A DNA stretch of 64,000 nt. Origin: Armatimonadota bacterium (GTDB taxonomy: Bacteria; Armatimonadota; Zipacnadia; Zipacnadales; UBA11051). Under the pieces are notes generated by a model, which was not told the DNA's origin, did not search any database, and was given only the letters and a program-made list of their open reading frames with translations. The DNA lies in assembly GCA_013178155.1 (NCBI GenBank), contig JABLXH010000003.1:1-64000 (forward strand), read 5' to 3'. The translations under genes were made by a program, and so were the position numbers. This document shows positions 8,554-17,355 of this stretch, one piece after another (position 1 is the stretch's first letter; each line of letters opens with the position of its first letter).

Positions 8554-9114
8554 ATGAGAAGAGTGCTACTTGCGGCATTACCGATCTTTGTGTTGCTCGT
8601 TGCAGCCGTCAGCTCGCACGCTGCCGTACCCTATCTGAGTGCCAAGCCTGTCACCGGAGCCTGGACCCTGAACATCAGTAATGTCGGTGATGTCTGGACC
8701 TGGGATGTGACACTCAATGCCGTCACCGGCTACTACGGCGGCACGATCCAGGACGCTCAGGGTTTCACCGTGTACGATGACGACGAGTACACTGCTGCCG
8801 ACAGCGAACTGGGCTGGGATCTTGGATCACTCAACAACGGTGCGGCGGTCGAGTGGAAGCGCACTGGACAGCAAGGCTACTTGCTAACGGGCGCGGCGAA
8901 CAATAAGTGGTTCGAGGCCACCATTCCCAACCTGGATGACCCCCTGAAGGTCGTCTTCCATGTCAGAGAGGTGGACGCGACCGGCAATGTGACCACGTAC
9001 TTCGCCCGTGAGGGCAACGGCGAGAACCTCACCACACCTGAGCTATCCACCTGGATGCTCCTTGGGGTAAGCGGACTGGGCGGATTGTTCCTGCGTCGAC
9101 GTCGCAAATCGTAA
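8554..9114 (+). CDS. PEP-CTERM-like exported surface protein B (TPELST sorting signal)
   Basis: A 186-residue protein: signal peptide ending SSHAA, a beta-rich Gly/Asp/Thr domain without enzyme motifs, then TPELSTWMLLGVSG, a short hydrophobic helix and the basic end RRRRKS. This is the canonical layout of an exosortase substrate apart from PEL replacing PEP. ATG 8554 is preceded by GGAAGGAGGA. It follows gene A on the same strand with a duplicated leader, so the pair probably arose by tandem duplication of the control region, although the mature domains are not obviously alike. The function of the mature domain is unknown. Confidence 0.85.
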   Translation: MRRVLLAALPIFVLLVAAVSSHAAVPYLSAKPVTGAWTLNISNVGDVWTWDVTLNAVTGYYGGTIQDAQGFTVYDDDEYTAADSELGWDLGSLNNGAAVEWKRTGQQGYLLTGAANNKWFEATIPNLDDPLKVVFHVREVDATGNVTTYFAREGNGENLTTPELSTWMLLGVSGLGGLFLRRRRKS

Positions 9115-9140
9115 CCAGACGACAAGAGACCATAGCGTGA

Positions 9141-9172
9141 GCCGCCTCCTTGAGGCGGCTTACGTTCTTTGG
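9141..9172 (+). terminator. intrinsic terminator after gene B
   Basis: GCCGCCTC (9141-9148), loop CTT, GAGGCGGC (9152-9159), then TTACGTTCTTT. It lies 27 bases after the gene B stop. Confidence 0.75.
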
Positions 9173-9303
9173 TAGAGGACCAGACAATCTGCTGACGAAC
9201 CTGACTCTTGGGATGACGATATTGCCCGCAACAAGCCTCACCATCGTCTTCCGGGGATGCTCGCTGTTGCCGACCCGCTGGTTGCCGCATCAGAAAGAAA
9301 CCC

Positions 9304-10449
9304 ATGCACGCCTCAGGGTCACAGTCGCAGGACAACTCTCTGCAGGTTGAAGTGCTCACCTCGCCGGAGCAGGTCGAGGCGATTCGTGCCGAGTACGACC
9401 TTCTGTTCACCAGGAGCGGCTCCGTCTCACCCCATCTCACTCTGGAATGGCTACTCCCCTGGTATCAGGTCTACGGCGCTGACTACGACCTTCACTTCCT
9501 GACGGTCCGCGACGCTGCCCGCCATCTCATCGCGGCGGCACCCCTGATGATGGGGCAGGAGCGGTGGAGGTTTCTCTCACGCCGCGTCGTCCGCTTCCTG
9601 GCCACCGGACCAGGCTTGCGGGGGCAGTTCTTCGCGTGCCCTGCTGACGCAGAATACCGAGAGTCGGCCCTGGAGGCTATCGCCCAACACCTGGTCACTC
9701 TCCTCGACCGTTGCGATCTGGTGATTCTGGATCATCTTTCCCCTCTTGCGGACGGCAAGGCCTTGCTGGGGGCATTGCAGCAACAACCAACCATAGACTT
9801 GCTTCTCACCAGCGGTGAACCCGTCATCTATGGTGATCTTCCGGCCTCCTTTGAAGAGTATGTGCAGTCTGTCCACAACAAGAACCGCCGCAATTACCTG
9901 CGGCGGGGGGAACGCTTGTTGGCGGACGCGAACAGTCAACTGCACTGGGAGGAGTGTACGAGGCTGGAAGACCTGGAGACCTATCTAGAGCAACTGGCGT
10001 CACTGAGCATCGAGCGTCAGGCGACCAAGGGCCGCATCAGCACCTGGACCAAGGACCAGGCCTGGACTGCTCGTCGTCTGATCTTCTCGGCCTTCCTGCA
10101 ACGAGGCTGGCTCCGCCTGGAGAGGCTCTTGCATGAAGATCAGCCCATCGCTGCCCGGGCTGGATTTGTCTGTGGGGACACTTACTTTGCCAACCAGGCC
10201 GGCTTTGACCAGAAGTTCCACCAGCTGCGCCCCTCCCATATCCTTTACGGCCGTCGGATCCGAAACAGTATCGAGGAAGGCCTGCGCCATTTCTGCTTTG
10301 GACCTGGTTACGCAGATTACAAGCGCGAATACTTCTCCGGCATCCTGCCCGACACCAGCGTCACGATTCTCCCCAAGGGCGGCCCCGGACGCAGGAAAGA
10401 GGCAACACGGCTATTCCTGCAGAGCCTGCGCCCCGTCCACCGGCCGTAG
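9304..10449 (+). CDS. GNAT-superfamily acyltransferase, BioF2/FemAB-like (copy 1)
   Basis: A 381-residue cytoplasmic protein of the type with two GNAT folds (Acetyltransf_6). The core has NKNRRNYLRRGERL, then LYGRRIRNSIEEG and CFGPGYADYKREYF, features shared with the two paralogues at 27827 and 61106 (KSQRKRLRRYER and MDFMSGDQSHKTAYL there). Relatives often sit in exopolysaccharide/exosortase loci and are thought to transfer acyl or aminoacyl groups to sugar amines. Start ATG 9304 follows a weak AGAAAG. It stands alone between the PEP-CTERM-like pair and the beta-helix gene. Family assignment is good; the substrate is unknown. Confidence 0.75.
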   Translation: MHASGSQSQDNSLQVEVLTSPEQVEAIRAEYDLLFTRSGSVSPHLTLEWLLPWYQVYGADYDLHFLTVRDAARHLIAAAPLMMGQERWRFLSRRVVRFLATGPGLRGQFFACPADAEYRESALEAIAQHLVTLLDRCDLVILDHLSPLADGKALLGALQQQPTIDLLLTSGEPVIYGDLPASFEEYVQSVHNKNRRNYLRRGERLLADANSQLHWEECTRLEDLETYLEQLASLSIERQATKGRISTWTKDQAWTARRLIFSAFLQRGWLRLERLLHEDQPIAARAGFVCGDTYFANQAGFDQKFHQLRPSHILYGRRIRNSIEEGLRHFCFGPGYADYKREYFSGILPDTSVTILPKGGPGRRKEATRLFLQSLRPVHRP

Positions 10450-10549
10450 TTTCCTCCCCCTCCTTCCGATAGCGGTCGGCCAGGTACCCAGGCAGCGCAG
10501 TGGAGGACCACGGTCTCCGACCGAGAATCTGGTGGCGGAGGTGTCCTGC

Positions 10550-12274
10550 ATGTCTCATTGCCGGCAGTTTGCTCTCCTCGTCTCCCTCCTTGCCCTCTCC
10601 CCCCTTCTGGCCGCCATCAACGTCCGTGACTATGGGGCGAAGGGCGACGGGGTGACTGATGACACAGCGGCCATTCAGGCGGCCTTCGACGCCACCCAGG
10701 CCCAGGTTGTCTCGTTGCCCTCAAAGGTCGGCTGCTACTACCAGACAGCCCCTGAGGTCCTCTTCCCCAGCGGCCGCTACGTGCTCAGCGGCCCTCTCAA
10801 CATCACCGGCATCGCCATCCGCGGCGAGGGGTATGCCTGTCTGGAGCAGACCAACCCGGAGGCCGACATCTTTGTCTCCAGCTATGCCTGGCGCATGACC
10901 TTCACGGGGCTCACGTTCCTGTATGGCCGCCGCCACCTGGCTCTCGGAAACCCGAACCTGGACACGGGGTATCTGCTGGTTCAGGACTGTAAGTTCTATG
11001 CCAGCGGCGGGTCGGCCATCGAGGTCGCCAAGGGGGCCAACTCCACGCAGGTCCAGATCGAGAACTGCGAGTTCATCAGCTGCCGCCAGGCGTTGGTCAC
11101 CTACACCGACCAGGGCGCCATGCGGGACTGCTGGATCTCGACCGACCCGCAGATGCGTGACCTGGCGGTCATCGAGAATCGGGGGGGGCGGTTCACCCTC
11201 GAAAACATCGTCGGCGTGCCGCTGGTCAATGGCGCCAACCAGCGCTGGATAGACAACTACGGCTCGACATTGAGTTGCCTGAGGGTGCGTTTTGGCGGCG
11301 AAGGAGGGGGATTTACCCCGGTAATCAACTACGCCAAGCCCTTTCCCGATACCTTTGGCTCTTCAATCCTGCTCGAGGACTGCCTGGTCTGCGCCAATGG
11401 CAGTGAGACCCGCAACTGCGCGGTCTTCTGTGAGGAGGTCCCCAACAGCCTGGTGATTCGGGACTGCCAGTTGGCCGGTGCGGCAGCCGTGAAGGTGTCG
11501 GAACGCCTCGACCCCGCAACCTACTTCACGGGCATCAGACGCGAGGTGCTACATTACGCTCTGGAGGGCAACATCGGTCCGGCCGTCGGGGAGTTGCCGC
11601 CCTTGCTGAAACGCCCCGTCTGTCCCCCGGCACCGCTGAAACCGGGGGCACTCTCCGATCGGGATCTGAGGCAAGCGCTGGCCCGCGCCCGGGAGGCAGT
11701 TGCCCAACTCGCTGCCTCTGACACCGGCGGCATCTGCAACGGCCACATCCAGCAGACCGACCCCGCCAAGTACATCGCCATCCCCTTCAGCCCCAAGACG
11801 TGGCGCCTGGACGACTTCATGGACGCCACCGCCCAGCGCAATTCCGAGCATCTGGGCATAGCTGAAGCCAGAGGCCGGGTCATCATCATGCGCCGGACCC
11901 CGGCTGAGGGCACCTGGCCCCATTTGCGTATCAAGGGACTTACGGTGGATCTGGACAAGACACCCTGGCTAACCTGGAAGCAATTGAATACTGGCTCTGA
12001 GAGCCCCGGCAGCTATGCCATGCGAGTACTGGACCGGGAAAGCGGCACACTGCTCCTGCTCGAAGAGGATGTCTATCCGCCTTACACCGACTACCGGGCC
12101 TTCAACCTGCGAGAGCTGCTGGGGGTGCGTGGCACACGGCAACTGGAGCTGAAGTACTACTACCTGGGTCAGACCAACACGGCTCCCCAGACGCCGGACA
12201 ACCCCACCGGCTTCGCGGGAGCCAAGGCCGGAGACTACGTCTGTCTGGAGTTTCTGCGGTTTGAGGCCGAGTGA
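10550..12274 (+). CDS. secreted pectate-lyase-superfamily beta-helix protein
   Basis: A 574-residue exported protein. The start at 10550 gives a signal peptide (ALLVSLLALSPLLA) directly followed by INVRDYGAKGDGVTDDTAAI, the hallmark N-terminus of Pectate_lyase_3 right-handed beta-helices. Strand-turn repeats continue to about residue 330 (VQDCKFYASGGSAIEV, IENCEFISCRQALVTY, LLEDCLVCANG). The C-terminal 200 residues form a separate beta-rich domain. Longer starts upstream overlap the acyltransferase and lack a signal. Such proteins are polysaccharide lyases, hydrolases or structural fibres; no catalytic residues can be assigned here. Confidence 0.8.
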   Translation: MSHCRQFALLVSLLALSPLLAAINVRDYGAKGDGVTDDTAAIQAAFDATQAQVVSLPSKVGCYYQTAPEVLFPSGRYVLSGPLNITGIAIRGEGYACLEQTNPEADIFVSSYAWRMTFTGLTFLYGRRHLALGNPNLDTGYLLVQDCKFYASGGSAIEVAKGANSTQVQIENCEFISCRQALVTYTDQGAMRDCWISTDPQMRDLAVIENRGGRFTLENIVGVPLVNGANQRWIDNYGSTLSCLRVRFGGEGGGFTPVINYAKPFPDTFGSSILLEDCLVCANGSETRNCAVFCEEVPNSLVIRDCQLAGAAAVKVSERLDPATYFTGIRREVLHYALEGNIGPAVGELPPLLKRPVCPPAPLKPGALSDRDLRQALARAREAVAQLAASDTGGICNGHIQQTDPAKYIAIPFSPKTWRLDDFMDATAQRNSEHLGIAEARGRVIIMRRTPAEGTWPHLRIKGLTVDLDKTPWLTWKQLNTGSESPGSYAMRVLDRESGTLLLLEEDVYPPYTDYRAFNLRELLGVRGTRQLELKYYYLGQTNTAPQTPDNPTGFAGAKAGDYVCLEFLRFEAE

Positions 12275-12409
12275 TCGGGTGCTGACTGGCTTTGGCTCCT
12301 GCACAACCATAGCAGACGGCGTCGCCCGGTCTCTGTCCTGGCTATCTACGCACGGGCAGGCCGTTGCGTGCTACCAGACACGATGTCTTCCTCTGGTCTG
12401 CCCAGCGGC

Positions 12410-12464
12410 CTTAATCGTCTCTTAACCCCATCACCGCCGTATCTTAACAGAGAGTTCATAGTCT
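12410..12464 (+). promoter_or_regulatory. Pho-box promoter of phoB
   Basis: CTTAAT (12410), CTTAAC (12421) and CTTAAC (12443) fall on an 11-bp grid with one degenerate unit at 12432. TAGTCT (12459-12464) begins 16 bases after the start of the last repeat, the same distance as at the other three Pho promoters here. The -35 region is poor, as expected for a PhoB-activated promoter. It suggests that phoBR is self-regulated. Confidence 0.7.
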
Positions 12465-12542
12465 GCCGCCAGACGGAGGAATGAATGGGCGTGAAGGCGG
12501 AATGGAATGGCTGTTCGCGCCCTACTATAGCGGGTGTCAGGC

Positions 12543-13232
12543 ATGGCGGAACGGATACTGCTGGTTGAGGACGAACAGAGCGTCACAGACGCTGTATCCT
12601 ACTCTCTGGAACAAGAGGGCTTCGAGCTACTCACGGCTGGAGATGGCCAAACAGCCCTGAAGCGGTTTGAGGAGGGGCGTCCTGAACTGGTGATCCTGGA
12701 CCTTATGCTTCCTGGTATCAACGGCTGGGAGTTGCTCAAGGCCTTCCGCAAGCAACGCCCCGGAGTGCCGGTGATCATGCTTACCGCCCGGGCCGAGGAA
12801 GCCGACCGTGTGGCGGGGCTGGAGATGGGAGCCGACGACTACATCACCAAGCCCTTCAGCATGCGCGAGTTAGCGGCGCGGGTCCGGGCCGTACTCCGGC
12901 GGGCTTCGGACAGGACCGAAGAGATCGTCCCAGTCATTACCAAGTCGGGGGTTCGTCTGGACATTGACCGCCACGAGGTGACTGTTGACGGCAAGGCCGT
13001 CACCCTCTCCCCCAAGGAGTTCGACCTGCTGGCTTACCTCATGCGTCATGCCGGGCGCGTACGCAGCCGCGATGACATCCTGCAGGCCGTGTGGGGCTCG
13101 CCGGAGTACCTGGACGAGCGGACGGTGGATGTCCATATCCGCTGGTTACGACTGAAGATCGAGGCCGATCCCGTCAGTCCCAAGCGCCTGGTCACGGTGC
13201 GCGGTGTCGGGTACAAATTCGCGGAGCTCTGA
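12543..13232 (+). CDS. phoB: phosphate regulon response regulator PhoB
   Basis: A 229-residue OmpR/PhoB-family regulator. The receiver domain (1-120) has the acidic pair LLVEDEQ, the phosphoacceptor in VILDLMLPG, and the conserved Lys in DYITKPFS. The winged-helix DNA-binding domain (about 135-229) has SPKEFDLLAYL and RTVDVHIRWLRLK. Phosphorylated by PhoR, such proteins bind direct-repeat Pho boxes. ATG 12543 is taken as start; an in-frame GTG at 12534 adds three residues and cannot be excluded. It overlaps phoR by one base (TGATG). Its position at the head of a pst cluster with four Pho-like promoters supports the assignment. Confidence 0.92.
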   Translation: MAERILLVEDEQSVTDAVSYSLEQEGFELLTAGDGQTALKRFEEGRPELVILDLMLPGINGWELLKAFRKQRPGVPVIMLTARAEEADRVAGLEMGADDYITKPFSMRELAARVRAVLRRASDRTEEIVPVITKSGVRLDIDRHEVTVDGKAVTLSPKEFDLLAYLMRHAGRVRSRDDILQAVWGSPEYLDERTVDVHIRWLRLKIEADPVSPKRLVTVRGVGYKFAEL

Positions 13233-15004
13233 TGCGACTGGCCCTGCGCTGGAGGATTACCCTCGCTTTCTCGGCTATCCTGGCTGTGGTCTTCCTGGGC
13301 CTGGATGCCTATCTGCACGCCGCCATCTTGCGGGCCGGCGAGGAGGCGATGGCCCAGAGCCTTCTGGCCGAAGTCCGCTTGGCCGCTCGCATTCTACCCC
13401 CTCCCCCCTGGAGCAGCGGTCCGGATCTACAGGAACTCGTCAATGATCTGGACCAACGCAGCAATGCCCGCATTACCCTGATCGACAGCGAGGGCGTGGT
13501 GTTGGCGGATAGCCGTGAACAGCCGGAAGTCATGGAGAACCACGCCGACAGACCGGAGCGACTGCAGGCTTTGGGGCAGGGCTGGGGCAGGGCGAAACGC
13601 CACAGTGACACTCTACATATTGACATGCTCTACGTGGCGCTGGCCCTGCCTGACACGGGCCAACCACCGGTCGTGCTCCGTGTAGCCAAACCCCTCACCG
13701 CGGTCCATGCAGCCTCCCGCTCCCTGCGCCAAGCAGTGCTCATCACCCTGGCCTTCGCCCTGGTCCTGACGTGGGTTGCCAGCTATTTGCTGGCCGGCGC
13801 CCTGACGGCCCCGGTGATGGCGCTGGTGCGAGTGGCCCAGCGAGTAGACCGGGGGGATACCGACGCCCGAGCCGAGGACATTCATGACCCGGAGTTGGGC
13901 GAGCTGGCCAAGGTCTTCAATGCCGCTTTGGACCGCCTGGCGACACTGGTGAACTACTCCCAGCGCGAGAGCCGCTACTATGCCACGATTCTGGAGCAGA
14001 TGACCGACGCCGTCGTGATCGTGGACCAGCACGGGAAGGTCCAGTTTGTGAATCCGGCCTTCTCCCGCCTGTTTGGCGTGCAGGAGAAAGAGGCTGAAGG
14101 GCGCTCTCCTGAACAGGTAACTCTCAACTACGATCTGAGCTCTCTGTTGCTGCGAGCCGTGGAGCAGAAGGCGGTGCAGCGGGACGAGGTGCGGCTGATA
14201 CAGCCGGAGGGCCGCATCCTGGCGGCGGTGGTCAGTCCGCTGGTAAGTGAGGCTGGTACGGCCATTGGTGCTATCGGCCTCTTGCGCGATGTCAGCGACC
14301 TGCGTCGCCTGGATGAGGTGCGCCGGGAGTTCGTGGCCAATGCCAGCCACGAGCTGCGTACTCCAGCCGCCGGCATCAAGGCTCTCGCCGAGGCCCTGCA
14401 GGTGGGGGCCTTCCACGATCAGGAGAAGGGCCCGCGGTTCGTCGAACAGATCGTTGAGGCGGCAGACCGGCTGACCAGTATCCTGGATGACATGCTGACC
14501 CTCACCCGCGTGGAGCGGGGCCAGGAACTCTTCAATACCACCTGGCTGTCCGCGCCAGAGGCTCTGCGCGAGGCAGTCAACCAGGTACTTCCGGCCGCTC
14601 AGGCCAAGAATGTGCAAGTGGGGGTTGAGGCGGTGGAGGGCGCGCGTGTCTACGCTGACCCCGGCGGCTTGCAGACGATTCTGATCAACCTGCTGGACAA
14701 CGCGGTGAAGTATACCCCTGAGGGCGGCAGCGTCTCAGTCACCGGACGCGGTGTTCCCGGCGGTTATGAGATATCGGTGGCTGATACGGGCATCGGCATT
14801 CCCCCGGAGCACCAGGCGCGCATCTTTGAGCGTTTCTACCGGGTGGACAAGGCCCGGGACCGCGCCACCGGCGGGACGGGTCTGGGTCTATCCATCGTCA
14901 AACACACCGCCGAAGCCCACGGCGGCAAGGTCAGCGTCCGCAGCACTCCCGGAGCAGGTTCCACCTTCACCGTCTTCCTGCCCAATCCTCCGACAGCGGC
15001 CTGA
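13232..15004 (+). CDS. phoR: phosphate regulon sensor histidine kinase PhoR
   Basis: A 590-residue membrane kinase. Two transmembrane segments (about 8-28 and 165-190) flank a periplasmic loop of about 130 residues. A HAMP-like region, a PAS domain (MTDAVVIVDQHGKVQFVNPA), the dimerisation/H-box FVANASHELRTP and a HATPase domain with LLDNAVKYTPEG, DTGIGIPPE and GTGLGLSIVKH follow. The long periplasmic loop is unlike E. coli PhoR but common in Gram-positive and other phyla. It starts inside the phoB stop codon, so the two are translationally coupled. It phosphorylates PhoB when Pst transport falls, a signal relayed through PhoU. Confidence 0.9.
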   Translation: MRLALRWRITLAFSAILAVVFLGLDAYLHAAILRAGEEAMAQSLLAEVRLAARILPPPPWSSGPDLQELVNDLDQRSNARITLIDSEGVVLADSREQPEVMENHADRPERLQALGQGWGRAKRHSDTLHIDMLYVALALPDTGQPPVVLRVAKPLTAVHAASRSLRQAVLITLAFALVLTWVASYLLAGALTAPVMALVRVAQRVDRGDTDARAEDIHDPELGELAKVFNAALDRLATLVNYSQRESRYYATILEQMTDAVVIVDQHGKVQFVNPAFSRLFGVQEKEAEGRSPEQVTLNYDLSSLLLRAVEQKAVQRDEVRLIQPEGRILAAVVSPLVSEAGTAIGAIGLLRDVSDLRRLDEVRREFVANASHELRTPAAGIKALAEALQVGAFHDQEKGPRFVEQIVEAADRLTSILDDMLTLTRVERGQELFNTTWLSAPEALREAVNQVLPAAQAKNVQVGVEAVEGARVYADPGGLQTILINLLDNAVKYTPEGGSVSVTGRGVPGGYEISVADTGIGIPPEHQARIFERFYRVDKARDRATGGTGLGLSIVKHTAEAHGGKVSVRSTPGAGSTFTVFLPNPPTAA

Positions 15005-15040
15005 GACCTGCTACTCCCCACCCAAGACCTCAGCCCGTCT

Positions 15041-15095
15041 CCTAACCAGACCCTAGAGTGCTCTCAATGGCGTCTTAACGGGTCTCGCCTAACAT
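15041..15095 (+). promoter_or_regulatory. Pho-box promoter of the pseudopilin gene
   Basis: CCTAAC (15041), CCTAGA (15052), CTCAAT (15063) and CTTAAC (15074) are spaced exactly 11 bp. TAACAT (15090-15095) is 16 bases after the last repeat start. It lies 34 bases before the pseudopilin start and points to phosphate control of that gene. Confidence 0.6.
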
Positions 15096-15128
15096 GCCCC
15101 CGACACTAGGCAAAGGAGAGACCCAACC

Positions 15129-16022
15129 ATGGAACGTCGCAAAGGCTTTACGCTCATTGAGCTGCTGGTGGTGATCGCGATCATCGCCATTCTCGCAGCG
15201 ATCCTCTTCCCGGTCTTCGCCAAGGCGCGAGCCAAGGCGCGGCAGACCAGCTGTCTGAGCAACCAGAAGCAGATCGGTCTGGCGCTCATGCAGTACATCG
15301 CCGACTATGACGAGACATTTCCTCCGGCCTACTTCTACCTGAATGGGGCCAACAGCAGGGGCGGCTACTCGCAGTGGAGTGGCATGATCATGCCTTACTG
15401 CCGGAGCCAGCAACTGTTTGTGTGTCCCGAGCACGCGGTCAAGGGCTGGGCCCCCACCTGTTTCACCACTCCGCCGGTGAACCCGCCTGCTGGCCAATCG
15501 CCCTTGTACCCGGTCATGGACAACCAGGCGTATCGTCTCAGTTACACCTGCAATGAGCTCATCATGCCGCGCAAGAAGTACGCGGCAGTGAACCAGCAGG
15601 TGGTCAGCCAGGGTATGCTTGAGGCCCCGGCAGAGGAGATCGTTTTGGCGGAGTACACCAATCACATGTACATGCTGAAGGGTTCCTCCCCGACCGGCGG
15701 CGTTGCCATCAAGTCCCATCGTCCGACCAACGCTGTGACACTCAGCGGAGCGGAGTTTGATGGCGAGTCCTATATCACAGGAACGCCCGTAACCAGGCTG
15801 ACGATGCAGGAGGCGCTGAACGCCTTTGCCGCTGCCGAAGCGGCGCAGGATGCCACGGGCCTGCACCACATCGTCTACACCCAGCCTGATATGCACAATG
15901 GGGGCGCGAACTATGTCTTCGCGGACGGGCATGCGAAGTGGATGACCCTCGGGCAGACCCTGCAGCCTTTCCAGTGGGGGAAGCGAGCCTACTCCTGCCC
16001 AGGGATGCCGCCAGTGTGGTAG
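15129..16022 (+). CDS. DUF1559-type pseudopilin-like protein in the Pho cluster
   Basis: A 297-residue protein. [20 protein letters not shown] is a class III (type IV pilin/type II secretion) signal: prepilin peptidase cleaves between Gly and Phe and methylates Phe, and the Glu at mature position 5 is present. The body ends with the H-x-DG signature of DUF1559 proteins ([18 protein letters not shown]). ATG 15129 has AAGGAGAG upstream. Such proteins are abundant in Armatimonadota and Planctomycetes and are mostly uncharacterised. Its own Pho-type promoter and place between phoR and the porin are unusual. A strong terminator follows, so it is a separate transcription unit. Confidence 0.85.
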   Translation: MERRKGFTLIELLVVIAIIAILAAILFPVFAKARAKARQTSCLSNQKQIGLALMQYIADYDETFPPAYFYLNGANSRGGYSQWSGMIMPYCRSQQLFVCPEHAVKGWAPTCFTTPPVNPPAGQSPLYPVMDNQAYRLSYTCNELIMPRKKYAAVNQQVVSQGMLEAPAEEIVLAEYTNHMYMLKGSSPTGGVAIKSHRPTNAVTLSGAEFDGESYITGTPVTRLTMQEALNAFAAAEAAQDATGLHHIVYTQPDMHNGGANYVFADGHAKWMTLGQTLQPFQWGKRAYSCPGMPPVW

Positions 16023-16062
16023 CCTTCAGATAACAGGATGGGGGCGGGGGGGAGTTTCCATA

Positions 16063-16090
16063 GCCGGGGCTGCGGGAGAGCAGCCCCGGC
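16063..16090 (+). terminator. intrinsic terminator after the pseudopilin gene
   Basis: An 11-bp perfect stem: 16063-16073 (GCCGGGGCTGC) with 16080-16090, loop GGGAGA, followed by TCGTGCTTTG. Confidence 0.75.
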
Positions 16091-16106
16091 TCGTGCTTTG
16101 CCTGCG

Positions 16107-16161
16107 CTTAGCGCAGTCTTAACCAAGCCAACATTTCCCCTTAATCAGACAACAGTAGCTT
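16107..16161 (+). promoter_or_regulatory. Pho-box promoter of the phosphate porin gene
   Basis: CTTAGC (16107), CTTAAC (16118), CAACAT (16129, weak) and CTTAAT (16140) lie on an 11-bp grid, with TAGCTT (16156-16161) 16 bases after the last repeat start. A further CTTAAC at 16159 is off the grid. Confidence 0.65.
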
Positions 16162-16243
16162 AACCTCCGTGGGCAGGCGCAGCCCATGCGGCCCGTTGCC
16201 GGGTCGTACCACGAAACACGCAGACTCGCGGAGGTGACGGCAG

Positions 16244-17230
16244 TTGCGGACAACACAGATCCTGATGCTGGTGGTGCTGGTGGCGATCGGGCTGGGGTTG
16301 GCAGGCCTGGTACAGGCGGAATGGAAGTTCAGCGGCTATACCCAGATGCGCTACAACTTCTGGGACAGCGACCTGGACAAGGGTGATGCCTTCGATGCCC
16401 GAAGGGCGCGGATCAAGGTCGAAGGGCCAGTCTCGGAGGAGACCACTTTCAAGATTCAGATTGACCTGGCGAAGCTCGACGACACTGGCGGCGGTGAAGT
16501 GGAACTCAAGGATCTCCTCCTGACCCGTACCCTCAACGAACAGTGGAAGGGCTCTTTGGGCTTCACCTCAGTGCCGTTCGGCTATGAGGTACCCACCTCC
16601 AGCTCCAAGCGACTGCCGCTGGAGCGCAGTCAGGCGGCCAACAAGCTTTTCCCCGGAGAGAGAGATACTGGTCTGTACTTCCACTACACGCCCGAAAACA
16701 AGAAGGCGCCGGGCATCATCTTCGGTTTCTCCAATGGCATGGCCAAGTGGTATGAGGCCGACAAGTCGGGTAACGAGGACACCGACTCTTGGGCGCTCAT
16801 GGCACGGCTGCAGTGGCATCTGCCGAACGAGGGCTGCGCCGGCCTCAGCTACCGCCTGGCCGATCGAACCCGCGAGGTGGGCGGTCTGGAGGAAGACTAC
16901 GACGACGACCTGCTGGGACTCCACGTTCGCTACAACTTCCCCCGCAACTGGGCGTTGCAGGCAGAGTACTACGATGGCAGTGACATGGATGTGGATGTCA
17001 GCGGATGGTATGGGCAGGCCGAGTATGCCTTCAGCGGTCGCCCGGCCACGGCCTTCTATCGCTACGATGTCTATGACTTCGGCGGCAGCGATGACTTCAC
17101 GCGCCACACCGCCGGGTTCGCCTGGGACCTGGACAAGAACGAGCGAGTGACGGTCCAGATCGAGGATTACGACGACGGCAAGGGGGACAGCTTCACCAAC
17201 GGCGCGGTGCAGTACCAGATCAAGTACTAG
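16244..17230 (+). CDS. phosphate-selective porin O/P-like outer-membrane protein
   Basis: A 328-residue predicted 16-strand-type beta-barrel. The signal peptide ends GLVQA and is followed by EWKFSGYTQMRYNFWD, typical of OprO/OprP-like porins. Alternating strands rich in Tyr and Trp with acidic loops run to the end, which closes with AVQYQIKY (terminal aromatic). It starts with TTG at 16244 behind the strong Shine-Dalgarno GGAGGTGA; no ATG fits both the ribosome site and the signal peptide. It implies an outer membrane. Phosphate or polyphosphate uptake is inferred from the family, the Pho promoter and pstS just downstream. Confidence 0.8.
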   Translation: MRTTQILMLVVLVAIGLGLAGLVQAEWKFSGYTQMRYNFWDSDLDKGDAFDARRARIKVEGPVSEETTFKIQIDLAKLDDTGGGEVELKDLLLTRTLNEQWKGSLGFTSVPFGYEVPTSSSKRLPLERSQAANKLFPGERDTGLYFHYTPENKKAPGIIFGFSNGMAKWYEADKSGNEDTDSWALMARLQWHLPNEGCAGLSYRLADRTREVGGLEEDYDDDLLGLHVRYNFPRNWALQAEYYDGSDMDVDVSGWYGQAEYAFSGRPATAFYRYDVYDFGGSDDFTRHTAGFAWDLDKNERVTVQIEDYDDGKGDSFTNGAVQYQIKY

Positions 17231-17238
17231 GTCGGCCC

Positions 17239-17293
17239 CTTAACATGCCCTTAATGGGGCCATAACAATGGGTTAAATGCTCACTGCTAACCT
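17239..17293 (+). promoter_or_regulatory. Pho-box promoter of pstS
   Basis: The clearest of the four: CTTAAC (17239), CTTAAT (17250), CATAAC (17261) and GTTAAA (17272), each 11 bp apart, then TAACCT (17288-17293) 16 bases after the last repeat start. There is no good -35, consistent with PhoB-dependent activation. Confidence 0.75.
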
Positions 17294-17355
17294 GCAGTCA
17301 GTGATCACAGATGAAGGAACAAAAGGGTTCGCTTCTCAAGGAGGCGTTTCAGACA

